A DNA stretch of 64,000 nt from Amoebidium appalachense (taxonomy: Eukaryota; Ichthyosporea): positions 9,424,001-9,488,000 of the forward strand of contig CAVNZM010000006.1 in the NCBI GenBank assembly GCA_963693365.1, written 5' to 3'. The notes beneath the pieces are model-generated. The model ran no database searches, was not told the origin of the DNA, and saw only the letters and a program-made list of their open reading frames with translations. Numbering within the stretch: the stretch's first letter is position 1; every line of letters begins with the position of its first letter. Shown here one piece after another: positions 44,728-56,771 of the stretch. Made by a program: the position numbers and the translations under genes.

Positions 44728-45261
44728 TTGTACGGTGTGTGTTAACGGTGCGCGCTGACACAGCGCGTCTGTGTACGCTAGTGTGACTGCATGGGGTGTG
44801 TGTGTGCGTGTGTGCGTGTGTGCGCATGTGCATGGCAATGGTGTGCCTTGTGTGTGTGTACACGTAGGCGCGCGCGTCTGTGTGTGTTTGTGCGACTGCA
44901 CAGACCGTGTGTTTGCCTGTGCCATGCGTAAGTGTACAGTGTGTGTGTGTGTGTGCGTATGTGTGGCATGTGTGTGTGTGCTACAGTGTGTGTGTGTGCA
45001 CACTGTGTGTGTGTTTCTCTCTCTCTGCTTGTACGGTGTGTGTTAATGGTGCGCGCTGACACAGCGCGTCTGTGTACGCTTGTGTGACTGCACGGGGTGT
45101 GTGTGTGTGCGTGTGTGCGTGTATGCGCATGTGTATGGCAATGGTGTGCCTTGTGTGTGTGTACACGTGGACGCGCGCGTCTGTGTGTGTTTGTGCGACT
45201 GCACAGACCGTGTGTTTGCCTGTGCCATGCGTAGGTGTGCAGTGTGTGTGCGTGTGCGCGC

Positions 45262-45315
<54 letters not shown>

Positions 45316-45396
45316 CACGTGTGTATGTGTGTCAGTGTGTGTACACACACGGTGTGTGTGCACGTGGGTGGGTGTGTTGTGTGGGTATGTGTGCAC

Positions 45397-45469
<73 letters not shown>

Positions 45470-45513
45470 ACGTGTGTGCACGTGGGTGGGTGTGTTGTGT
45501 GTGTATGTGTGTA

Positions 45514-45566
<53 letters not shown>

Positions 45567-45874
45567 GTGTGTGTGCGTGTGTGCACGTGTGTGTGTGTGC
45601 TACAGTGTGTGTGTGTGCACACGGTGTGTGTGTCTCTCTCCCTGCTTGTACGGTGTGTGTTAACGGTGCGCGCTGGCACAGCGCGTCTGTGTACGCTTGT
45701 GTGACTGCACGAGGTGTGTGTGTGTGCGTGTGTGTGTGTGTGTGCGCATGTGCATGGCCATGGTGTGCCTTGTGTGTGTACACGTGGGCGCGCGTGTCTG
45801 TGTGTGTTTGTGCGACTGCACAGACCGTGTGTTTGCCTGTGCCATGCGTAAGTGTGCAGTGTGTGTGTGTGTGC

Positions 45875-45925
<51 letters not shown>

Positions 45926-46007
45926 CACGTGTGTATGTGTGTCAGTGTGTGTACACACACGGTGTGTGTGCACGTGGGTGGGTGTGTTGTGTGTGTATGT
46001 GTGTATA

Positions 46008-46057
<50 letters not shown>

Positions 46058-46143
46058 ACGTGTGTGTGTGTGTGTGTGTATGTGTGTGTGTTTGTGTGTG
46101 TGTGTGCAGGTGTGTGTGTGCTACAGTGTGTGTGTGTGCACAC

Positions 46144-46204
<61 letters not shown>

Positions 46205-46246
46205 GTGCATGTGTGTGTGTGTGCTACAGTGTGTGTGGTTGCACAC

Positions 46247-46295
<49 letters not shown>

Positions 46296-46300
46296 TCGTG
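44726..46300. repeat. GT-rich satellite with higher-order units
   Basis: A block starting GCTTGTACGGTGTGTGTTAA and containing the hairpin GCGCGCTG-ACA-CAGCGCG recurs at about 44726, 45026 and 45643, with a related copy near 43728. The blocks are joined by GT repeats of varying length. Long Cys-Val or Thr-His open frames here are not genes. Confidence 0.85.
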
Positions 46301-46518
46301 ATTGTGGTGCTTACATGCCATTGAAGGCTTGTGCATGTATATTAAAGTCACATTTGCGTGTATGATTGTGTGCGTGTATGTGTATACCTGCATGTGTGGG
46401 GCGATTAGTTTCCGCAGGGAGGTGCACATGTGACTTCAAGTCACAGCTTCACGAAGCTGCTGTGCTCGTACCCTACTAGTGTGTGTGCACGTGTTTGTGT
46501 GTTTGTGTACATGTGTTT

Positions 46519-46577
<59 letters not shown>

Positions 46578-46910
46578 GGTGGGTGTGGGTGGGTGGGTGC
46601 GTGTGTTTCTCTTCTTTCCCGGGCTCGCCCACATGTAGGTATATACGTAAGCGTATATATCGCTACAATAGTAAAAAGTCACCTGAAGACCGTGGCAAGT
46701 CGCAACTCAAAGTCAGGACAAGTCACCAGCTCCTCTCACCAATTATAATAATAAGTCAAGTCGGCTTAGCTTGACTTGGTTGAAGTCGAGGTTGCCGTGA
46801 CTTCAAGTCGCAATATTACGACTCTGCGCTTGCCGCCGCGGGGCTCACATCACGGTGATGGCACAGCTTGCCCCAGCGCATGCTTAATACGATTCTGAGT
46901 TTGATTGGAC

Positions 46911-47203
46911 TAAAAGCTGTAATGGAGCACCGCGCTATAGTTGATGCCAACCGATTGGATCACGCCATGTTTTTTGCAACCTGATTGGTTCCGGGATTAT
47001 TGCAGAACAGCTCAGTCCTTCCCCTTCTCCGTCAACCCAAACTCTCGGTCACGTCCAAACTAAAAGCTGTAATGGAGCACCGCGCTATAGTTTATGCCAA
47101 CCGATTGGATCACGCCATGTTTTTTGCAACCTGATTGGTTCCGGGATTATTGCAGAACAGCTCAGTCCTTCCCCTTCTCCGTCAACCCAAACTCTCGGTC
47201 ACG
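46911..47203. repeat. Near-identical tandem duplication, 150-bp period
   Basis: Copies at 46911-47060 and 47061-47203 each run from TAAAAGCTGTAATGGAGC to CTCTCGGTCACGT. I see one substitution (GTTGATG to GTTTATG), so the event is recent. Each copy has two ATTGG (inverted CCAAT) boxes. Confidence 0.92.
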
Positions 47204-48201
47204 TGACCTCCAAACCAAACTAAGTGACCGAGTTTGGGAATAATAATTTATTTTTTATTTTTTATTTTTTATTAAGTGTTTTGTCTTCAATGACGCAGGG
47301 CTGATAAAGGTGTCTGAAGGTGCAAATGAAGAAGGTATTATATATGAATTAAAGGATAGGACATGTCCTGTGCTTTTTGCAGGTTTACTGTTTACCAGCC
47401 TACATCATAGCCTCTTTGCTCGAGTGTATTTGTTGTATATTGTGATCGTGTGTCCGTGACAAACAATATATTTGTAAATGAACGGGGTTGACTAGACCAC
47501 GCTTTGCTAAGTTACGTGCTAGTCCTACTTACACCTAGTAAGCCGAGCACACTGAGTGAGCTCTGAAGCCCCCGACATGCCCTTATATCGGAGCTCGCAC
47601 AGCGGCTCAGACATGCGCATCGGTATGTCCTTTTTGGCTACGAGAGCCAATCACATACGGTTCACGGTTCTGTCCCATGGCTATCACGGTTCCAATAAAC
47701 TTAGTGAGCCAATCGGGTGACAGTACTTGACTAGCGATGCATTCCACAGTCATACCTCACGGCTACTTGCATATTTTCCCATGATAAAACTATAACTTAA
47801 CGCTCATGGTTCCTCTACTACGTGTCGGTCCCATGTGACTATTATATCTGTTTTCCCATGAATAATCCTGCAAGCTGCACGTGCACATATGTTTAACTCC
47901 ATGCTCATGCGCACAAGACTGGGGGGGACATGCATACTGGCCTACCTAAGATCAAACACAGTGGTATATATACATGTACACGTGCGCGTATATCTCAACC
48001 TGTGTACATCCATACTAGATATCCGGTATAATATACCACAGTATTGCAACTCTCGCTTCCCCCCCCCCCCCCCCCCCCCCTCCCCCCTCCCCCCCCATCT
48101 CCTCCGCCATAACCCAGCTTTCCCGCTCATACATAGCCCGTCGTTCCGTCTAATGACCCACCACCACCCAACAGAGACTGAATTTCCCTCCTTGCTCCTT
48201 A

Positions 48202-48235
<34 letters not shown>

Positions 48236-49152
48236 GGCCCTCCTACCCTCCTACCTTCCCTCCCCTTTTCGTCTTTTCATTTCATGATTGGCTACCTTCC
48301 CTTTCTGACCCTTCTATATGTCGGTTTCGGCCGTCAGTTTAATTACTAGTGCTGGAGAGGGCTCAAAAGCAACTGCATGCTGACTTATCCGCAAGCTTAC
48401 AGTATTGGAAGCCCGCAGATTCGCTCACTGCACTTTGCAGCCCCAGCAGGTGCATGGTGCAACTAATTTGTCATGCTTGGTTCCACCGCAATTACCACTA
48501 CTAAAACCACCACTAGCGCACACATGCACATGGGCACGAGGGCACGCGCACACAAAAACACACACACAGAGAGATGCGCGAAAAGAGAGGAAGTGAAAGG
48601 CAGGAGAGCGAAATGGATATGGAGGGGGGGGGGGGGCAGGAAGCTCGAGAAAGCAAGGAAAGATGGACTTGGGAAAGAGGGAGGGGGGAACGAGATCGAG
48701 CGAATACATGCTCGACCGTGGCACCATATGCATTGAGCAAATATGAATGTCGTTGCAAGTAAGCGGTACGGCTCAGCATGCAAGTGGAAAGTAGCCGTAT
48801 GCCAACCATGGCGTCAAAGATTGGAGCTCATCTTTGCGTTGCATGTGTAACCATGTCCCCACTCCCCACCGCCCACAGCCCCGCGTCCTCGAGAGGCCGC
48901 GACTCTCCTCAACCTCATCCCCTTTTCCCCCTTGCATCGACTTAATGATCTTCCCTTTGTCCACGCACACTGGTTTTTGAGCTTCAGTCTAAAGACCGCA
49001 CACATGTAACCGGTACCAGGTCCTCTTTACTGAAACTTCCCTTGTTGTTACCCAGGTAGTGTACCTGGTCACCTAGCTGCAGGCGGGCTACCTCCTCCAG
49101 GACTAGCATGAAGCATTCCAGCGAGTTCTTTGGTCAAATCTGATGACATACC

Positions 49153-49158
49153 TTTATT
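49153..49158 (-). terminator. Possible AATAAA poly(A) signal for LETM1
   Basis: AATAAA on the minus strand about 500 nt beyond the LETM1 stop; no nearer copy seen. Confidence 0.35.
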
Positions 49159-49661
49159 CAATACGGTATTGCTGTTGCACTGCACTCAGCACACGTATGA
49201 ATACTTTTTATATGCTTTCAGGACCTACGGTTCACCATCAATATGTACATCCAATCTCGAAGATCAAAAGAATTTCAACCATGTTACTTGTTATAGTGCC
49301 ATCTATCTCGTTGACGTGACCAGCATCAACATGCATCAATTCATTCGTTTTCAATCAAGAGTAACAAATATAGGTGGCGTGAATGTAGATACACACTATG
49401 GGGCATCGCGCACTCGCCAGCAGGATATGAGAAGAGAAAACATCTAACGTTAACTATAGGAGGTATAATCATGAGCGTGATCGCGGTTACCTTGTGTTAT
49501 GCGAGATGTGTACAACCTAAAAGCGCAATCATGGGATGCACAGTTACGTTGTCATTTGGAAATTCAATGTGACCGTGGGAAAAAGTTCCTATGATAATAA
49601 CGGCCGTGAGACACAAAAACACCATGTACATGCCTTCCTGTCAGAATCAAAATTCTCTCCC

Positions 49662-50990
49662 TCACTTTGCTCCCTTGCTCTTGATCTTCCGCATCTCCTC
49701 CTTCACCTCAGTCAGCTTGGTGCGGGGATCAGCTGCACTGTCGTGTGCAAGCACAGCCCCACGGTATTGGTCGGCCCTATCTAGAATGAGCTTCACCTGT
49801 CGAGTATTTGTTTGATTAGTTGCAAAGCTTTCTGTAGTTGGGCTGTCCTTTATATTCACAAGGCCACTAGTTTAGGAACAACAACACAGCTGTAAACCCC
49901 CCCCCCCCCCCCCCCGCCTTCAAAACAAAAAAAAAAGGGCTTCTCTCCTCGCCTCAGCAGGATCACACACACTTGATGTAACCATATCCCTATGTACATA
50001 ACATGCACACAATAAAAGGCACATAAAAAAAAAGTGGGGCATGCCCACGCAAACGCCTGCACACCTCTACCCACCCACCAACACAGACACAGCATACCCA
50101 AAACAAGTACACACGGGCTTGCACACACCTGTGTGAGGGATGATCCGGTCAGGTGCTCCGTGTCTTTGCGCTCGTCTGCAAAGAGTGTGTGCACAGCCTC
50201 CTCCAGCGTGGAGGTGTCCACAGTGTCAGCCTGCAAGGCAAGGGGGAAAATGGAGGGGAGGGGGGGAGGGGGGGGAGAGGAGGGAGGGGGAGGAGGGGGG
50301 CTTTTGGGGAGGGGGAGGGGGAGGGGGAGGGGGAGAGGGGGGGGGGGGGGGGGGGGGGTTGTGTTCGTTCTTGTGTAAGATAGTGACTGTGTGTGCCAAG
50401 GGTATGCACAATCAAGTGTGTTTGTGTGTGCCTTGGTTCATTTGTATGTGGAGTGTGCGTATTGTGTGAGTATTAACCTAGGCAGCACAGGTGCAAATGT
50501 TTATTTTTTGTTCGGTGGGTGGGTGGGGCCGGGGGGGGGGGGGGGGGGGGGTGTTGAATGCGGAACACGGTTTGAAGTACGCATACACGACGAGAAGCAT
50601 GGTGCAGGACACATGCAAAGGCAAACATTCAAGTATGCAACATCAGCCATGTGCACAGTATGCGACATAAGCAGAGCCCATCCTCAGGGAGGACCCAAGT
50701 CATCAATTGCGTCTGAGTTTCGACCCCTTAGCCCGCGTATATACGACGTTCCAACTCAGACAGCAGCATCAACTGAATTTGGGCAGGTCAACCCGTCTTG
50801 ATCAAAGACGAGCAGGGTTGCTTATGCAAGCAAGGTGAGCAAAACGGTGAAGATGTGCGTGCAAACTAATGCAGTGCAGCGAAAAATGCGTATGTGCTTA
50901 CAGATGCACGACACAGAGCAACCATGCCCGGTTGCATGGAAGTAAAGCGGTCTCCACACAGTGGTCTGTCCTGAAAGGACACCTCTGAAA

Positions 50991-51021
<31 letters not shown>

Positions 51022-51185
51022 GGGGGGATCACATACCACCGATGGCTTTGCTTGTGGGGTGGCAAAGAACAACAGCAGCAGTGGGATGTTTGGATCGGTC
51101 GACAGTTCAATCCAATCAGCAAGCTGCTGTTGCAGTGCTGCCGTCGAGATCAACGCATGCCTGCAGGTGGTGGTGGTGGTGTTTT

Positions 51186-51249
<64 letters not shown>

Positions 51250-51974
51250 TGGTGGTGGTGGTGGTGGTGGTGGTGGTGGTGGTGGTGGTGGGGGGGGGGG
51301 GGGGGGGGGGAGGGGGGCGCAAGTTAAAGAACATTCCTGGAGCCACCGAAGGATATAGATTTGAGGAGTGTGTCCGGCACTACAGATCATCGAGACTACT
51401 TTCTAAGTGTATGTGATTGCATGCAGTCATGCTGTTCATTCGCGCAGTACGTCTGTGTGTCTGCTGTTCAGTATCGTGTTTTGCAACACTGCATGCCGTG
51501 GGGAACGGGAAACACTATTACCACCGGGGAACCGAACCATTAATCAGGTGTGTATGCAGCATATCCCTAATCAAACTAAAGAATGAAGCATAAATCAAGT
51601 TGAAACTGGACGAAGCAATGACATGCACACGCAGACGAGCAACTCACTTCATTGTTCGACGCCGGTTGGCCAACACCAGCTCTGTTCTAGTCAGCGTGTG
51701 GACTCCATCCCGCGCAATCAACCGGTCGTCATGCTGCACATCCAACAGTCAGCAAAAAAAAAACACACAGGTCTCTTGCATCAAATACCCCTAGTATGCC
51801 TCCTCCGCATTATGCTCAACCTTTCCAATCGAACAACCCGTTTATATCCCCCCTCTCCTTGCCCCCCCCCCCCCCCTCCCCCCCCCTCCCCCCCCCCCCC
51901 CCCCCCCTCCCCCCCCCCCCCCCCCCCCCCCCTCCCCCCCTCCCCCCCCCCCCCCCCCCCCCCCTCCAACACAC

Positions 51975-52064
<90 letters not shown>

Positions 52065-52985
52065 TAAACAAAATGAAAAGGAAGAAGAAGAAGAAGCAGA
52101 AGGAGAAAGAAGATGGAGGAGACGAATGAGGAGGAGGACATCCAGCACCATGCAAACTAACAGCCTTGTACACGAACACACACCCAACCAGAAACACGTA
52201 TATGAGCAGGCGGCGGTAAGGAGGCAGACAGGCAGGCAGGTAGGCAGGCAGGCAGGCACGTGCACAGGCTTGGCCTATTTTGATATTCCCCATAGCCCAG
52301 CATGCCCAATCAACACCAGCGTGAATCCACAGTCACACAGAAAGCCTTATCGAATCCATTATGCCCATGCTCACTGTGTGCCTACCTTGATTAGTGCTAG
52401 TTGCTTCTGGATGCGTACTCGCATGGCATCCACAGAGCCGGATGTTTTCACCTGCAAAAAACGAAGTCTGTGTAAATGATCAACCTACTGTGGTAAAGTA
52501 AAGAACAGGCCATAGAATTCCATTACGCAAAATCTTACATTCAGCTCTCGGATGCTTTGGTGAACCCTTCTAATGTTACTCCTCTGAAACGACCTGCCTC
52601 GTCACCACCACCACCATTCCACTCCCCTCTCTCCAACCTATGATAGAAAGGATATGGAGCTTGCCCAAACACATGTATTACGTCAATCCCTCACCCCCCC
52701 CCCCCCCCCCCCCCCCCCCCCAAAAAAAAGGGGGATTACGCACAAAAGCACACAGCAAAGGGCCAATGGATAACGCTTATGAGATCCCATCGATTCGTAC
52801 ATCCGTTGGTGCACGTATGCAAGTCTGCCCACTGAGCCACTGTATGGCTAGCATACAGCGATACGACCAAATGGGCTGAGGTACGGCTCTGCAGGTGTGC
52901 TATATGATATGTGACAGAGCGTATTGGTGCAAATAGCAGTGAGCAGGTGTGCTCTAGCGGCTTTGCCCCTGTGCGTCTGAGACAG

Positions 52986-53045
<60 letters not shown>

Positions 53046-54480
53046 ATGCATGTGCGTACGTGCGTTCGTGTGTGCGCTGTGAGTGTGAGTGAGGGGATGA
53101 GTGAGTGTGTGAGGGAGTGTGTGCCTGCGTGCGTGCGTGTACGTGTGCATGCGCTGGGAGTGTGAATGGGGGTGTGAGTGTGAGTGTGAGTGTGTTTGTG
53201 TGTGCGTGTGCGGTGTGTGTGTGTGCGGAGGCGGCGGTGGCCGGGGGGAGGGGGGGGGAGGGGCGGGGCGGGGGGAGGGGGTGGAGGGGGGGGGGGGCGG
53301 AGGGGGGGGGGGGGGGGGGGGGGGGGGCTGGCATACCCTCAGCAGGTGGGCCAGAGCCACGACACACAGCTCGTCCAGCTTGAAGAGGGTCAGGTGGCCC
53401 TTGACGACAGGCACCACGATCTGGATGTCCTCCTTGGACAGCGGCTCACCAAGCCGGATGCGCTTGAGTATGTCCATCACAAACACCTGGTGGCATGCTA
53501 CACCATCGGCAAGCTGGGGGGATTACAAGAGTTGGGTCAAGCTTGATGATGTAAAGGAACTTCAACTATGTTGTAGACTTACCGAAGGTTGTGCAAGATT
53601 GTAGATACAAAGGAGGCTCGACATTGTTGTAGATATAAAAGAGGTTGGGCTGTGTTGTAGATAGAACGGAGGTTTATCATATTGTAAAAGTGACGGAGAG
53701 TGAACTACGTTGTAGATATAAAGGCACTACGTGTCATGCAAATGCATGTGCGTGCATGTTTTCAAAGCATCACTAATGATAAACGTTGTCCCTTGACGAG
53801 GAATGTAACATGAGCGGACATCGTAGAAGAATCGTCGTGTGTATATATGGAACCGACTGCTTTATCGTTTTGGGCCCCAGGGGGGCAGGGAACGGGGGGG
53901 GGGGGAGGGGGTTGTGGAAAGGCACCGGTCACGGTATGGGGGAGTGTGGCAGTGAGAGCGTCTCACCTCAAAGTAATGATTTTGCAGAATTCTCTTGCTC
54001 TTTAGCCTTTCGGGAATTTCATTGAAGTATTCATTTTCTGGAAACCTGGTGGGGAGGGGGGAGGGAGATGGGCCTTTTTACTTGCCTCTCCAACAGTACA
54101 TACCATCAATGACCTGCTCTATGAGGTTCATGCTCCCCCCCCCCCCTCCCCCCCCCCCCCTCCCCTCCCCCCCTCCCCCCCCCCCCCCCCCCAAAAAAAA
54201 AAAAAAAAAAAAAGAAGAAACGGGGGGGGGGGGGGGGGGGGGGGGGGGTGAATGCGTCAAAAAGTACGAAGTACACAAGAACAAAGGGGTAACACGATGC
54301 AGAATGCAAGCCATACATAAAGAGTATGCATAATAAGCAGAGCCCATCCTCAAGGGGGGCCCACGTCATCCACGGTACCCGAGTTTCGACCTATTCCCCT
54401 CGTTAACGATACCCAACTCAGATACTGTTTCACTTGAACATGGGTAGGTCACCCGTCTTGATCAGAGACGAGCGGGGGAA

Positions 54481-54516
<36 letters not shown>

Positions 54517-55122
54517 CATGTTGTGTCCTTTTTTCGACTCTATCGATATCCGTTTTTCAAGAACATGCACTTTGCATAAACTAAAGCTTCACACGACCGT
54601 CCCTTCAACCCACCAGATATCTGAAACACTATTATCCCTAGCCGATTAAACTTCCTGCCATCACCACAACCAACTTGTAGGGCATCTTATCACATACATA
54701 TGTATTGTATTTCATTGCGCATCCAATGTACCAAAAACTGCTGACTGTTTTCGCAAACTACCAGAATACATTTATAGCACCTGAGCAAAAACTTACTTTT
54801 CTTCAAAGGTTGAAGGCAACAACGATGGGAAGATTTTTAGTGCAATCGGTAGCAACAGCTCCGCCCCGGGTACAATAATGAAGAATGAAAAAGGAATCTG
54901 TACAGGTTTCGTCAAAAAAAAGCCCCACATTGGATGCACTGACAAGCAAACACATAAATCAGGACCCACGCAGACAATCAGCCTAATAATGCATACACAA
55001 GCTGGCCCACACGAGGATCTCAAATTCGTGTACAAAGAAGACACATATTCACATAAGACAAAAAATAAACGGTCATTCTGCAGGAAGATTAAACGCCCCC
55101 TTCCCCCACCCCTCCATCCAAC

Positions 55123-55153
<31 letters not shown>

Positions 55154-55361
55154 GTCAAACCTCTACACATACAGAATTATGCGGCTAACCAATAAGACAA
55201 ACCCTCTCCCTGCACAAGAAACTCCAACACGAATGTTAGAAAACTCATGTACTCAGAGAGATAGCCGTAAACGACCGGCTGTGTGGCTGCAGATACAAAT
55301 ACAGGAAGAGAGTGAAGATAGAGAAACGACATGGGCGATGGTACCTGAGGGGCCGAAGGGG

Positions 55362-55408
<47 letters not shown>

Positions 55409-55787
55409 CTCGCACACAAAGATTTCTCAAGTGAGGGGGGTGAGGGCAGGACCGGCGGGGGGGGGGGGGGGGGGGGGGGGGGGAGGATGTTGCGAACCAT
55501 TCGAAACAGGTCTGCCGTTGTCATCATCAGCAATCGCTGTTCTCTGCGCATCAGCTGCTCGCCTCTTTTCAATTTCCTTAGCAGCCCCCTGCATTCCCCA
55601 AGCAGTCGTAAGAACAAGCAGAGCATGCGAGCAAAGACGCAACACCAACCAACCTTTCCTCAGAAGCTCACAGCAACACACTCCGTGCCACCTCCCCCCC
55701 CCCCCCCCCCCCCCCCCCTTTCTCTCTTTCTCTCCCCACCCCCCCACCCCACCCCTCCTCCCTACCATCCCCATCTCTTTCTGCCCG

Positions 55788-55832
<45 letters not shown>

Positions 55833-56735
55833 CTCACCAAAGCACATATGTTGACAAGCGCGCGCACACACACACACCAGCGACCTGTCCCTTACACCCC
55901 CCCCCTCTTCCTCGTTTCCTCCTCCATCCCCTCCTCCTCCTCCCCAAACTCTCTACAAAAGCACTCGCACGCCACATAAAAAATATATCCCTGCACATGC
56001 ACACAGACAAACTGTGCACGAGCCCAAAGCCACAATCATCCCTTCTATCTCTTCCCTGTTTTCCCCTACCTTTCCACCTTCCACCTCCCACCATTCATGT
56101 TTTTCAAAACCAGTACCATACCTCCCCCCTCCCTCCCTCCCCCCCCCCCCCCCCCCCCCCACACACACATATACACAAGACACACCCACCCAACCCTTCC
56201 CCTATCTAAGGTGCATAACAAAAGGCGCAAAAGCAAAAGCACATACCATGTTACTTTTGTATTTGTATATAGCAGCTGGGTGCCGTGCCACGTGTGTTGC
56301 AGCCCATGCTTTACCGTGTCCCATAGCTGTGCAGCTGTTGAAAAGCACATCAGTATCATATGTGGGCGAAAGGAGGGGGGAGTGGGGGGGGGGCATAACA
56401 AGTGACGGAGATAAATTGCCCGAGAAGAAGGGGGGAGGGGGGTTCAAGCCATTTTGAAGCCCCTCACTCATGCACCCCCCGGCCATTTGTCCCCTTCCCC
56501 CCCTCCCCCCTCCCCCCCCTCCCCCCACACACACACACACCACCACCACCACCTCCTCCCTCCCCCCTACACACACACGTCCCTCCCTCCTCCCCCTCCC
56601 CCAACCTCCCCACACACACACACACACAACGCACACAAACACACACTCTCACACTAACAACACACTAAATATATGTATATACCACCACCTCCTCAATCCC
56701 CCCCCCACACACGTCCCTCCCTCCTCCCCCCCCTC

Positions 56736-56771
<36 letters not shown>

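Larger units (their letters stand above)
43201..49661. other. Large spacer between XPO1 and LETM1
   Basis: No gene that I can support. From left to right: unique AT-rich DNA, CT/C tracts (43520-43716), a 93-bp tandem duplication (43961-44142), a CT repeat (44612-44725), a GT-rich satellite (44726-46300), a GT repeat (46525-46570), a 150-bp tandem duplication (46911-47203), (T6A)n at about 47250-47275, CCAAT-rich unique DNA, a C tract (48060-48080), a T tract (48207-48234) and the LETM1 3' flank. A 47-codon minus-strand open segment ending at 48988 is noted among the findings. Confidence 0.6.

Noticed and set aside
44778-46365. Long open frames of alternating Cys-Val or Thr-His, here and at other CA/GT repeats
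   Set aside because: A pure dinucleotide repeat has no stop codon in any frame, so these frames are artefacts. None has start context, conserved domain or non-repeat sequence.
49130-49447. 105-codon plus-strand open frame
   Set aside because: No recognisable domain, no splice or promoter signals, and codon use like the surrounding non-coding DNA.
56247-56255. LETM1 exon 3 ending at the GTAACA donor at 56254
   Set aside because: It breaks the phase into exon 4. The GTATGT donor eight bases further on keeps the frame and gives the same spacing as the human protein.
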